NCBI GenBank assembly: GCA_020002185.1
Contig: CM034544.1
Coordinates: 29,905,842-29,969,841, forward strand
DNA from: Paraescarpia echinospica
Lineage: Eukaryota > Annelida > Polychaeta > Sabellida > Siboglinidae
Length of the DNA stretch: 64,000 nucleotides
Direction of reading: 5' to 3'
The position numbers and the translations under genes are program-made. This document shows, piece after piece, positions 31,639-43,340 of the stretch (the first letter of the stretch is position 1; every line of letters starts with the position of its first letter). The notes under the pieces were generated by a model. That model did no database searches, was not told the origin of the DNA, and was given only the letters and a program-made list of their open reading frames with translations.

Positions 31639-32581
31639 TACGCTATATTAACTCCATAACAAGCTTCTTTGTGGACAGTTCCTGTTGATAGCATTTGTGC
31701 TGTATCTTAGGCCCATGAAGAAAGAAGAGACAAAAAAAACGCATCCTGCCTGTTTATTGTTGTTTGAAAAAAATTGTGGTTGTGGACAATGTTGTGGATA
31801 ACGTAAGTTAGTGTCCACCATTTCACGTCCAGAGTGCTCTGATCATTCTTAACATCTTAAAAGTCTTGGTTGGATTCTGATGAGGTACTAGCATACATCA
31901 GTCAAGCAAATTTTGATTTCTGAAGTGTTTCACATTCTCATATTTTTGTTAAAAGACACCATGTAACTTACATCGTGAACTTCACTTGGCATTGCGCCAC
32001 ATAACAGTGAGTAAAAATATCTTATCTTCTTTAATTTTAGGTGTAGATGTATTTTGGTTACCATCTAAGACTTTGTTTTTGCTGTCCAGTCCTCTTTTTT
32101 GGCCCAGTATTGTGCTTCACCTATATATATATTTACCCAGACACGTATATAATGTAATATCAATAATAATTCACGAGTAAGGAGCTGTTAGGTTTCTTTT
32201 AAACTGGTTAATGGTCAGGAGTATTCTAAGTTTATGAGGCAGGGTATTCCTGAATACTGGTCCTGAATAATTTATTGTTAGGTTTCGAATGTTTGTTCTT
32301 ACATTTAACACATAGAAACTTGCCAAACCTCTTACAAATAAGCTTGCTGGTATCCATTGACAAAGAAAAATATTATTTCATCAAGGCAGTATCATATTTG
32401 ACAGGGACGTACAAACTACTAAGCTCATATGGTTATTCGCATTTACCTTTAATCCTACAGTCCTTTTAGTTTAATGTTAAGATAACTCGCCTTTCTTTGT
32501 ATAGAGTCTTGCTCTTTTCCTCCAGCTTCTTTCCGCACTGGGATAAGTATTCCACTAGACTCCCCAGTGTAAATTTGGGTA
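31639..32581. repeat. Right arm of the large inverted repeat
   Basis: The 943-bp reverse complement of 24322-25266. Differences are scattered substitutions and small indels (for example in the T-run beside the gcatcctgcc/ggcaggatgc block). The outer end (gggta) stops one base short of the TAA of the minus-strand exon at 32583. No target-site duplication is visible between the two outer ends. Confidence 0.92.
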
Positions 32582-32582
32582 G

Positions 32583-32661
32583 TTAGTGCATACCACCATG
32601 TACGTCCCTATACATGTTATTCTGCGGCAGTTTCATGCTGAGCTCCTCTTCATTAACCTGT
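32583..32661 (-). CDS. Candidate terminal exon, 25 codons plus stop
   Basis: On the minus strand a strong acceptor (tgtttttcattttacag) is followed by an open frame VNEEELSMKLPQNNMYRDVH, then GGMH and TAA. The peptide is plausible but too short to place in a family. It lies downstream of the minus-strand transposase, so it may belong to that element, to a host gene split by the inverted repeat, or be chance. Confidence 0.35.
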
Positions 32662-32920
32662 AAAATGAAAAACAATGACATTATCCCAAGTTATGTTCAA
32701 TATGTGACTAAGATAAAGTATAGTGGGTTTGGAGTAAGACTGCTCATGATATAGAAGAAAGCACTGTGATCAGGCTGGGCTGGTACCCCGCATTCCTCTC
32801 GATAGTGTATGTTACTCCAAGGGTTTGTGCTGGTTTTTATGAAATATAGAAACACACCCTCCCATCTTAGGTAAGGTAAGGATGCATTTTATTTATCCCA
32901 ACAGCAGAAACAAATTATAC

Positions 32921-33245
32921 AGAGAGTGCGGCTAGTGTAGTGGTTATCACATCCGCCTGGCATGCCAGTGCTCTGAGTTCGAAACCTGGACCGAGCAGGC
33001 ATGATATTTGGTGTAAAAATCTGACTCTCAAAATTGGGGACTGCGTATCCCTCGTGGCTCGGTGATCACATTAATGTAGGTCCCGTCTCAATTTGGGACA
33101 TAAAAAAAACAATAAGGACGACAAGCACCCTGGTAGTGACCACCCTCAGTGCCAGCATATAAAGAATGAGACCTCATAAGACCATTACATTGTAACCACA
33201 ATAATACAGACTAGTCAGTTAATAGAACATTGCCAAGCGCAGGAA
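32921..33245 (+). mobile_element. tRNA-derived SINE (family A), plus-strand copy
   Basis: The tRNA-like head has A box TAGTGTAGTGGTTATCACAT and B box GAGTTCGAAACC. The body (ggtcccgtctcaatttggga, then gacgacaagcaccctggtag) matches the minus-strand copy at 4603-4984. The 3' end is near gaacattgccaagcgcagga, without a clean poly-A tail. Confidence 0.85.
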
Positions 33246-33486
33246 ACAACTAGAACTACAAAATATGAAAACAAATACTCAGATACAAATTTTACAATAA
33301 CAATTTACATAATGTCAAAAAAATACAAAACAAATCACTGTGTGATGGGAGACTCCACACTGTTTTTATCTTTAAAGTTTAATAATATTCACTTAAAAAC
33401 AGCCTCCCCCATTCATGACATAGACGCTCACGCTTCATAGACGAGACTGGCTGCACTGACCGTTTTATATACATATTAGATGGATG

Positions 33487-33617
33487 TATACATTAATGTA
33501 GGTCCCGTCTCAATTTGGGACGTAAAAGAACCACTGAGGACGACAAGCACCCTGGTAGAGACCACCCTCAGTGCCAGTATATAAAGAATGAGACCTCATA
33601 AGACCATTACATTGTTT
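33487..33617 (+). mobile_element. SINE family A, 5'-truncated copy
   Basis: A direct repeat of the SINE body at about 33068-33196 (aatgtaggtcccgtctcaat to gaccattacattgt) with a handful of differences. It lacks the tRNA-like head and lies about 240 bp downstream of the fuller copy. Confidence 0.85.
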
Positions 33618-33701
33618 GGCTCTGCTATACACTCTGCATAACACTTTATTGTTGCCCTCCTCATCTCGCTCGTTTGTCACGGCCACAACCTCGCAACAAC
33701 A

Positions 33702-35249
33702 TCAGTCTTCCAATAGAAAGGCGTTGTTGGGTTTGTGGGCTTGAATTGTCGTTTTCAACCTTATCAAATCTGTGGTGAGCAGTGTCGTTTCCAATTCATG
33801 GATCCTCTTGACAACCTGCACCAGCACGTTGTTTCCCGAGCGAACCATCCGTTTCATCTTCTGCAGATAGTTCTCGAACGGAAATCCCACACATACATCC
33901 TGGCTGCCGAACTGCTCGGTGTCATCTGAGATGTGGAGCATGGTATGGACATTGTATACCAGAAACTCATTGCCATACAGTTCACGACCTTTGCTGACGA
34001 AGTAAACCAGCAGGTTCTGGGCGTACTGCTTGTGCAGACACACAAGCCTTGGTGACACAAGGATGCACATGGCAACGGAGAATGCCATGAAATGCTTGTA
34101 CTGGTCGTTCCTGAGGATGCTTTTCAGGACCAGTTTCCCAGAGTACAACATGGATTGCTTGTATTCTGTTGCCTTCCATCGTTCAATTTCGGAAAGTCCT
34201 CTTGGTTTCCGTGCAAAACAGTTTGGGATACATCCCTTGAGTGCCAGGAGTTTTGCACTTACTTCCTCTACCTGCCATGCAGGGAACCTTGTGTCCTTCG
34301 TGCCTTTGACACAGAGAAAAATCAGCCGTCTCATGACTCCTAGACAGGCCTGGTGCATGTAGTCAATTGAAAACACCTTCACGATATCTATGGGAAGTAG
34401 CGTGAATGGTGAAACTCCCCGGTGGTGTTCTTCCTGGGTCTGTTGCCTAACTGACTGGTCGGTGCGGAGCACAATGTTCTCAACATCCTGGTATGTCACC
34501 CTCCCGTACCAAACACCTTTCTGGTCACACCTTTCACAGCCATGATATCCTGAAAACTGCTTTGTAGCCCTCACCATTGCTCGTGCAGGAGCATCACAAA
34601 CAATACACTTCAGAATCACTTGAATGGTCTTCTCATCATAGTGTAGCCCATACTGCATAACGTGATCCAAGTCTTGTGTGGTGTCCAGCAAGAAATCTAA
34701 ATTATTTGGTTTGGAAGTGCCATTGGGAAGACAGTGACTGGTTCAATCATGATACCACACAAGATTGGCCACAAACATGTATTGGAACTCCTGAACAGGG
34801 GAAGACCATCGATGTTCAAGGAAATCTCTATCCTGTCTGTTTTGTCCTTCGTTTCTTGGGGATACTTGTCGAAGTTCTTCTTCAATGCGTCTTCAAGTCC
34901 CAGATACACATAGTTCATGCCTGACTTATCTTTGGTACGGGCAGATGATGGCAAACTGTCAACTGTTGCAAGTCCATTCCTTTCAATCAAGTCCCACACT
35001 GGTCCATCACCATCCCTGTCAGCGTGTTGTTCAGTGTCTTCTTCCACAGAATCACTCCCCGAAGAAGGTTCACTGATCTGAACATTTGCTACTACCTGTA
35101 CACCGTCTAACACAAACTCATCACTATCACTGTCACTAAGCAGACTTCTTTGGGCATCTTCATTCATGAATGATGCTGATCTTTTTGCTGCAACCCATTT
35201 CCTGTTGTACTGTGCATGACGCTTCTTCCTTTCATCTATTTTGTATGTA
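33702..35249 (-). pseudogene. Transposase of tnp2/CACTA type, one visible frameshift
   Basis: An N-terminal acidic exon (35249 down, after acceptor cgcttatttcag) is basic at first (KKRHAQYNRKW), then Ser/Asp-rich, and reads into DRIEISLNIDGLPLFRSSN. The frame then shifts near 34,720, within cccaatggcac, and the second ORF (34691-33702) carries ILKCIVCDAPARA, GYHGCERC, DYMHQACLGVMRRL, RWKATEYKQ and VYNVHTMLHISDD. These match the transposase family typed as tnp2 (CACTA/EnSpm-like) in invertebrates. The DGLPLF and DYMH motifs include acidic residues likely to be catalytic. One small indel separates the two halves; no CACTA-type ends were found nearby. Confidence 0.8.
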
Positions 35250-36261
35250 CTGAAATAAGCGTTATTATTATTTTAAATACCTTTCTATGTATTTGACCTC
35301 AGGGCAATTTCACCACTAACTGGCTAACGAATAAAAGGATGTTGGTTTTAGGAAAGAAAGTAACAAGGAAAAATATCAGACAAAAAGTAAGTGATTTCAT
35401 GGAAAGTGGGCCTGAGAGGTATATAACATTCTTGACCCATTTACTACTTCTACATCTCCTTCTTATTAAACAATTAACTTAAAACAATTTGATTTCATAA
35501 TTGTGGATTGGGAAAGAATAGCTGTTTGCATAGTATGTTACCACAGTTTTATTGTATTTTAATTAATTTGATGTACACAGACAGTATTATGGTTTTGAAA
35601 TTATTTTGTAATTGATTGATCTAGATTACAGACAGTTTAGCACTTATGTTTCACTAGGGTCAAAACAGTTCCACAGCATGCCACATCTGTAATGGTTTTT
35701 CATTAACCAATAACAATAACTAATTATTTGTAAGGTAGCAGTTTGAACACCTACACATGTTCATAGTTATGTTGTAATATGTGTTGATATGTTAATTAAG
35801 AGATGGTACATATCTTAATTTCCATTTTAATGTCGCTACCAGCCACTATATGGCAGCACCATATGCTAAGTAGATTATGGATATTATTATATTGTCTTTA
35901 TTTTGTGAAACTACCTTTCATGATTTAATTGCCAAGATGTTGGTTATAATTATATTTAGGTAATTAATTAAGTACTACAGTGTACGTGATTAACCAATTG
36001 CCTGTACAGTATGAGATAAATTATCTCCAGAGACACTGCATGGTCACATGTGTTTTGACCAAGCATTGGTACAGCAGCTGTGGGCTAGGCTGGCTCAGGT
36101 TTCACACAAGGAGGAGACATTTATTTTGGTGAGTGTCAACTTGTGCAATAATACTTTTAAGGTATTATTTCCCTTTTCTAATTATACCATATTAGGAAGT
36201 GAAAGATTTTCCATCATCAGACCCAAATTTGCATGGATGTTTTAAAGCAATTATTTAGTTA
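35250..36261. other. AT-rich non-coding stretch
   Basis: No exon or repeat is recognised. A short upstream exon of the transposase may lie here, because the acceptor at 35250 implies one, but none could be picked out. Confidence 0.35.
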
Positions 36262-36383
36262 TAAATTCATCAGCGGTTCAGCACGCTTCCCGTGTCACGC
36301 TGTCTCGTCGGGCTGTCTCGGATCTGGACATCGGAAGATTGTCATTGCCGCATTGTTTGAGATTTGTTGCCGGAAATTAATCT
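36262..36383 (+). repeat. Dispersed repeat, copy 2 (paired with 14664-14772)
   Basis: Nearly identical to the copy at 14664 except for an internal duplication of cgggctgtctcg-type sequence. It is followed by a GC-richer segment and an 11-base G run at about 36541-36551, not shared with copy 1. Confidence 0.75.
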
Positions 36384-36769
36384 CTGCCACTTATATCTTG
36401 TATTTTATGCTTATGTCGAACCCTGCTCCCGTGGTGTCGCGCTCCTCAAAGACGGGCGGAGGTGCTGTTGGAGATTTTCCGAGAAAATCAGGGATATTTG
36501 CTTGTATTTTGTGCTGTGGCGCGGGAACGAATGTAATATTAGGGGGGGGGGGGCTGAGAACCGGAGCATCAGCGTCACTCCGCTGTCGCTGTTGACAAAT
36601 GTTCGCCCCGAGCCGCTAACTCAGTGAGGGACGCAGAACTATATAACTTGCCTGGATCTTCGGGTTTTAAAGTAAGGCTACAGCCTTGTGTACACCCGCC
36701 TTTATGCATCGTATTTTGATATTGAGAACGTGGCTTGTCTTGTTATTTTGTGCTTTTATTAAAATTTAA

Positions 36770-37640
36770 ACCTGTCCATCTTCAATTCTTTGTCGAGTTT
36801 TGTTTTGAAGGAGAGGATGTTTTCAGCGTTCACTGTTTGCTGAGAAAGGTTGTTCCAGTCTAGGAAGATGCGTTGTGAAAAGGAGTGTTTCCTAATATCA
36901 AGTCTGCTTGGTGTCTTATACAATTTTTTTTGTGGCCTCGTGTGCGGTTTGTTGTGATCATGAAGAAGTCCTCTTGATTGATGTCGTCGATGCCATTGGT
37001 AATTCTGTAGACTTGGATCAGGTCTCCTCTTCTTCTTCGGTATGCCAGACTTGGTAAGTTAAGATGTTTCAGCCTGTCTTCATAGTTTAAGTTTCTTATT
37101 TCTGGGACCAGCTTGGTTGCTCTCCGTTGTGCTCTTTCAAGGGTGTTGATGTCTACGGCGTAGTGCGGGTTCCAGATGGAGTCAGCATAGTCGAGATGTG
37201 GTCTCACTAGCGCTGTATATAATAATCGGAAGCTGCTACTGTCCAGATGTTTAAACGTGTGTTTGATGAGGCCTGTCATCTGGTTTGCCTTCTTTGCAAT
37301 GGTGCCAATATGCTGTCGGAATTTTAGGGATCTGTCGAACGTTACACCGAGATCTTTTTCTGTTTCTGATGTGCTGTTGATTTCTGACACTTCCCCATCT
37401 TTACTTGTCATCGTGTATGTGGTGTTAAGTTTCGGCTTGCCAAAAGTCAGATGTTTGCATTTCGATGGATTGAAATGTAACTGCCATTTCTCTGACCACG
37501 ATGTTAGTTTGTTAATGTCTTTTTGTAATAGCTTTTTGTCCATTTCACACCTCACATCTCGATATATTTTTGTATCATCGGCGAAGATCTTGAGTCCACT
37601 GTTTATACCGTCTGGTAGATCGTTGATGATATACATAACT
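36770..37640 (-). mobile_element. LINE fragment, RT C-terminal half (minus strand)
   Basis: An ORF at 37636-36860 starts with YIINDLPDGI, then KIFADDTKIYRDV, and continues through LGVTFDRSLKF, RPHLDYADSIWNPHYA and RRRRGDLIQVYRIT. This is the catalytic FADD block and following part of a CR1/Jockey-group LINE. A one-base shift near 36,870 moves the true tail (SQRIFLDWNNLSQQTV) to another frame ending near 36768. The 5' end is cut at about 37640, just inside the RT domain. Confidence 0.88.
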
Positions 37641-38544
37641 GACCTCCAATTGCACGTACCTCCTTAATTTCACGGTCGCCAAAAAACACACCAATCCTCT
37701 CGGAATACCTCGATTTGTACCCGCTCTTGATGGTCGTCCAAAACCAAACATTCAGGCTCACATTTTCCCGCGTCTATGATTCCGGGAAACCGGAAGATAC
37801 AAGCAAAATCCGGGAGACTCTCTGGTTTCACGGGAGAGTTGGCAGGTATACATTTTGTACGTGGAGGGGTAGCAAATAATCATGCGTCACTTATTGTACG
37901 TTCTTTGAATACGGGGAAGCTAGAGTGGTGCCATGCGGTGAACTGGGAACCAGTCTACGGAAGAATAGGTCCAGTATTAGTCACAAGATGGTGTAACTGT
38001 GCGTCACATGGTCACCGGCAGCATGACGGCACCAGTGAATAATGTCTCATTTAATGCTTACGTTTAGTCAATAATTAAAATAACTGATATATCGACTACG
38101 GCAAGCTGCTCGTCATCTAGAGTCGTAGATGCAGCTTCAGAAAGAAAGGTTTGAGGCGTCATATCTGGCACAGATCTCTCTTAGAAATCTAGACGTATAG
38201 TTACTATAGACAGTAGAACCTAGTCCTACTCCTAGACCTAGTCCTAGACTCGACGAGCAGACTGTAGAGTTGTCAGTTGACAGCCTGCAAAGCACTAGTC
38301 TACAGTACATATCATCTGATTCTTCTGAATATGAGGCTGACATTTGAGTAAACCTTAAAATCTAAACACCAAACCTAAAGCCAAAGGCAATTCCAATTTT
38401 GTTTTACTGTAGCTCGCTTAGCCTTAGCCTAGGCCAGGGTCTAGTCAAGTGTGGTGGATTTCTCAGACAACTTATAAAGGCACTCACAGAGCTAAGCCTA
38501 GGCTAAGAGCAGTAGGTATACTTACTTACTTAGTATACTTGGTT
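37641..38544. other. Non-coding stretch with a probable repeat fragment
   Basis: At 37775-37850 ccgggaaaccgg, gggagactctctgg and cgggagagttggcag form imperfect inverted copies of a cccggga phrase, typical of degenerate mobile-element ends. A ctag-rich tract (cctagtcctagac) spans 38217-38260, and cttagccttagcctagg at 38406 has a partly complementary gctaagcctaggctaag at 38491. Confidence 0.4.
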
Positions 38545-38860
38545 GTATAGTCTCTTTTAACCGGTGGCCAGAGACCCCAATTTCTTCTTTAAAATGTTCA
38601 ATGAAGCAGGTCATATTACTTCTTCTGTAAGCTTGTTCCAAATGTCGGTGGTGCGATCAGTGAAGAAGTGTTTCTGCGAACATCAGTGCGCGAGTAGTTC
38701 TTTTGAGTTTTGTCATTTAAGTCTGTGGCATCTCACATTTCCTGCAGATGTATTAACAGAATTGTCTGGTATATTTCTATTGAGGCCACTAAAATATTTA
38801 TAAACTTCACATAGGTCTGACTCATGTCGGCTCTGTTCTAAAGAAACAGATTCAGCTGGT
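38545..38860 (-). mobile_element. LINE 3' remnant (minus strand), heavily mutated
   Basis: The minus strand reads ESDLCEVYKYFSGLNRNIPD, then, past stops, HFFTDRTTDIWNKL and LNILKKKLGSL. This is the R-x-DLxEVYK ... FFxxRxxxxWNxL ... LNxFKxxL pattern at the C-terminus of CR1-group reverse transcriptases. Several stops show it is old. Confidence 0.7.
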
Positions 38861-40937
38861 GGTGAAGCTTATTCATTATTTCATATCTTGTGCTAAACTG
38901 TAGTGATACAAGTTCATACAACTGGTTACACAGCTCCAGGTATAGGAAAAACTTAAACAAAAATTGCCAAATGGCGGTTGTGAATCAATAAGCCTCCTAA
39001 ATATCCCATTTGGAACCAAATGTGGTCTGGTGACTACTGTAAACTTTCAGATCAGTACCCTATATCACCAAGGGTAGAAATAACTCCAAAAATATTGGTA
39101 GCCAGCAGGGCTACCTGGCTGGAATATCTGGTAGCCCGCAGACATCTGATAGCCAACAATTCCCAAACCAAAACATCATTGTGACATTGTAGGTCAATAT
39201 GTCATTTATATTAATTACTAATGAAACATCTAGCATTTTAAGACTAGTGTTAAGCAAATGTTAATGTCTCTTTTAATGAAGTAATCATTATTTTAATATA
39301 CAATTCAAATTGTATTTATGGTTATAATGTGTTTCGCAAACAAAATGTTTCAGCAAATATTTCTAACATACATGAGTGAGTGTGCACATACCTTTGAGGA
39401 AAGATGTCTGAACAATAATATTTTAGTTCCTCATCAAAATAACATGGCATAAAATCACATAATAATAATAAAAATAACCTTTATATATGTAGTGATGAAT
39501 ATCTGCAAAAATTAGTCAGATGTATTGTTTTATTAATTAATATACTATCGGGTAATATTTATAATGCTTAAATGCTGTGTAAGTAGGGGCCATAACTACA
39601 TTATATAAACACCTTTTAAATTTAGGGTGCTATTGTTTTCTAAACAGTTATTAAAATACAAAAAATACTTTAGTAGTAAAATAAAAAAATTATTTACAGT
39701 AAATGCATTTCTGATAAGCAGTGTCAAAAGTAGGAATTACTAAAAATAAAATGTAAATTCACTGCATTACATACATGTGGCTGTGATTTATAATAAAATT
39801 AATGATTTACTTCTTAAATTACACAGGTTTTAATAAAATGTATATATAAATACAGCTGTTTTAACTGTCCAGTGTAGCAATAGTGTCACATTGCTAAATG
39901 CATTGTCGTTGAAACACACTTTGTTTCCTATATTTAGTACAACTGGATTGCTCAGAAAGATAGGAATTCCAGACAACCCTCTTGAAACAAAACTGCCTGT
40001 CAATAATGTGAGTTTATTACATCAGCTAATCACAGATCCAATAACAGGCTGCATGGAAGGTGGCCTGTAAGGGCAGCTGGTTTATTGACATCACAGGGTT
40101 GAAGTCCAAGTTGCCCCAATGATGTCTTTGAAGAGGTTAATTGGTTACAATTGTTGCAAGTGACTGGGCAGTCAGTGAGAGATCCTTTCCCAGGCTTGCA
40201 GTGCACTGACAATTAGGTCATCATTGATGCAGATTTTGCAGTAATCCACCAGGCTAGTGTTGTCTCCAAGTGTGGTAGCCCAGCAGCAATTGAGGTAGCC
40301 ACCTGCTACTCCACCAGTGCTATTTCGAACCCTGATCACTATCACAGACAGTTTCACTAACATTCTTAAATATGATGGTACTGTAATTCGCAATGTCATA
40401 AGTAATTAGGGATCATCTCAGAACATCGAAGTCCGATATAAAACAAAATTACTTGCATTTGGGGCGGGCATCAGAGGCAGTGTCATATCTGGCATTGGAT
40501 ATTGATATTTTACACTTAAGACTATTAATATTGATATATATTGAAACATATATCATTGTTTACAAACTTCCATCTGGGGGGTGAGTGGGTGTTGAGGCCA
40601 GATGAAAGTAATTTTGTCTGATATCGACATTGATGTTCTGAGATGATCCCTTATAGTTGTAGTTGAAATATATATTTAATAATTATCTATTTATTGTTTT
40701 TGTTGGTAGATGAACTGGCATGAAGACATCCCAAGTACAAACATGTTGTGGTAGCACGGAATCAGAAAAAATTGTGAGGCAGACATAAGGAAGGAAAGAA
40801 GAGGTAAGTTTGGTGGGATATAGAAGGAAGCATGGTGAAGGAACAGGACTGAGAAACAGGAAGGGGGGTTAACAGAGAGAAACACAAGGAGCAAGACAAC
40901 AGTTGGGGGTAGCAAAAGGAAGAAGCACAGTGCCGAC
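38861..40937. other. AT-rich non-coding stretch
   Basis: No coding or repeat feature is recognised over about 2 kb. ORFs of 60-125 codons on the minus strand around 40,030-41,070 lack motifs; the longest runs into the LINE tail at 40938 and is a chance frame. Confidence 0.4.
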
Positions 40938-41308
40938 AAAATAATAATAATAATAACATCTATTGCACCTAAATCCTTGGAAACCAAGCTCAGGGGCACA
41001 TCAAGACAAAAGGATTGGTCAATTACAAAATCCATAAGCAATATTCCAGCTGTCAACAGATGGGTCAAGGCGCTATGGAGCTATGATGGATAAGCAAGGT
41101 TGTAAAGATAGGTATTTAAATGATGACGGAATTTTTTTATATTTTCAACTGATCTAACACTAAGAGGGAGCATATTCCAGAGAGTTGGTGCAGCAACAGA
41201 AAAAGCCCTAGTTCCAATGTTAGTGTTGACTCTAGAAACAGAAAGTAGGTCAGAACTAGATGATGGAAGCTGGATAGGTTTTCTTACAGGAGTAAGCAGT
41301 GAATGCAA
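40938..41308 (-). mobile_element. LINE 3' end (minus strand) with ATT tail
   Basis: An ORF of 75 codons (41308-41081) has LLSVSRVNTNIGTRAFSVAA, then PTLWNMLPLSVRSVENIKKF. TRAFSxAAPxLWNxLP is a standard C-terminal motif of L2/CR1-type LINEs. The 3' UTR ends in an (ATT)n tail, seen as the aataat run at 40939-40955. This copy's short frame is intact. Confidence 0.88.
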
Positions 41309-41389
41309 ATAAGATGGTTGCTTAAAAACTAACAGATTGTTGTGCCAAGTATGGCGAAATGTTTAACATTATAATGCTAATGCTAATTA

Positions 41390-41885
41390 TATAACAAATA
41401 TAATGCCAACAACTGTATGGTTATTGACAACAAACCTCAGGACATGAAAAATAGTCATCCTGTCACTCTCAATAATCGTCCGTTACCTCACAGTATTAAA
41501 TGTAAATATCTTGGTCATATAATTAACAATAATCTTACTGACGATGACGACATCGCCAGATAGAAAAGATCCCTATATGCTCAGGCCAACGTCTTAGCAC
41601 GAAAATTTCACCTTTGCAGCTCTACCATTAAAACTTACCTATTTCTCTCTTACTGTGGTGCTATGTACACCTCAAGTCTTTGGTGTAAATTAAAAAAACA
41701 GAGTTTGAAATATATTACTGTTGCCTATAACAACAGTTTTAGGATTTTACACAATTTGTCATCACGCTGCAGTGCAAGTTTTATGTTTGCTACAAACTGT
41801 GTTAAATCTTTTAATGAATGTATCAGTTCATCCATATATAGCTTATTATGTCGTCTTGAACGGTCTGAAAATCCATTTTTAGTCC
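41390..41885 (+). mobile_element. LINE RT C-terminal fragment (plus strand)
   Basis: The plus strand reads KYLGHIINNNLTDDDDIAR, a stop, then KRSLYAQANVLARKFHLCSS and TSSLWCKLKKQSLKYITVAY, NNSFRIL and so on. The YLGHxI...DD...YAQ.NxLxRKFxxCS order is typical of the segment after the RT active site in one widespread LINE group of aquatic invertebrates. One in-frame stop is present; both ends are truncated. Confidence 0.75.
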
Positions 41886-42330
41886 TTTGGCCGAGGTCCA
41901 AGGGACTATTGCCATCACTCTGCGTCCGCCGTCCGCCGTTAGCTGCCGTATCTCAGAAACCGTTCAGCAACTTTTTATTTAATTTTGCATAGACATATCT
42001 TAGGGCACTGCCACTATGCACAAGAAATATGTATTTGATTGAATCATTTTAAGGGCTCCCTAGGGCCTCCAAGGACCCCAAAACTGGTAAAAAAATTACA
42101 TTTGGCCTATTTTTTCAAAAACTGTTCAGCAACTTTTTTTCTAATTTTGCATAGATGTATCTTAGAAATATATACAAGAAATCTGTATTTGATTGAATCA
42201 TTCTAAGGGCACCCAAGGGGCCCCCAAAGTGCAAAAGTTTTACATTATCTAGTGATGTGGTTTTGAGAAGGGCCCTTGAGACCACCCCCAACAGTAGATT
42301 TTGTTTAATGTGCCAGAAAGCCAGCAGCAT
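41886..42330. repeat. Two diverged tandem copies of a dispersed repeat
   Basis: The phrase ttcagcaactttttatttaa/ttttgcatagacatatctta recurs at 41960 and 42120 (with ttctaattttgcatag), each followed by gtatttgattgaatcattct and aagggc. A third piece of the phrase (gaaatctgtatttgattgaa) is at 42870. Repeat DNA of unknown class. Confidence 0.6.
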
Positions 42331-42575
42331 GACTAAACTCTGCAGCCTAGTGCTATTCTTCCATTGAGACCTTGACTAATGTTTAATTGGTCACGGGCCT
42401 AGGCAGAGTAGACACACTTGACCCCTGTTAGACTGAACAGTTGCCTAAAACTTTTAAACTGTATCTTCAAAACTATTGATTTTCTGTAATTGCAAGTTGT
42501 GTTTATTTTGATGTTCATTTAATTATGATAAAATGGTGTGACTGTGGTGTCTATTGGTTAAGGATGTATTGTCTG

Positions 42576-42656
42576 TAGAAACCTGTAGGTGACAAACATA
42601 GAAAATTAATATTCTGTCACCTGTAGGTGACAAACATAGAAAATTAATATTCTGGA
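42576..42656. repeat. Two-copy tandem duplication, about 42 bp
   Basis: The segment cctgtaggtgacaaacatag, then aaaattaatattctg, occurs twice back to back with no differences, suggesting a recent duplication. Confidence 0.85.
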
Positions 42657-42879
42657 CAACTATAGAGTGAAATATCCTACACTTTATTGATATCAAATGC
42701 ATTCTACTGTTCTGTTTACGCTTGCCATGCCTTGTGTAGACATGGTACTGTGTAAATCAATTGTATCAATATAGACTAATAATTACAGATTCACAATATA
42801 GTTGACACCTGAAACAACCAAATGTCAACCATTAGAAGAGTTGACATAGTTCCGCTATACACAAGCAAGAAATCTGTAT

Positions 42880-43340
42880 TTGATTGAATCATTCTAGTGT
42901 CATCAGCATATAGTAGAACATACATTTTCTACATCATCATCACTAAGGTTGTTGTAAATTTCACCAGCTGCCATGTCAAGTCCGTTATAATTGTGACTAA
43001 CAGTGTTCAAAATGATTCAGGTAAATATCAAATAACAAAGGACACAAGTTTTCTCCTTGCCATACCTCTACACATGAGAAGAAGGACACAGCCTGGCCCT
43101 GATTTATATATGATTTAGCATTTTTGTACATGTTGTATACAACTTTCAACACATTACCATTAAAACGTAATATACAGATACAGAATACCGCATGAAATTA
43201 TCTTAGACCACAGTGAGGACCGGTCTACTAAATCAAATGCTTTCTTATAATCGATGAAGGCACAATAAAGCCTTTTGCGTCAAGACAAATACAATTCAAC
43301 CAATACCCCTATCTGAACACTGCCTGTTCTTCACCTATTA
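42880..43340 (-). mobile_element. LINE RT core remnant (minus strand), very degraded
   Basis: Read on the minus strand, frames give CAFIDYKKAFDLVDRSSLW (43205-43265), then GENLCPLLF-like text and finally LLYADDT near 42,900. These are RT motifs in the right order but in different frames, with many stops. The element is old and its clade cannot be set. Confidence 0.65.
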
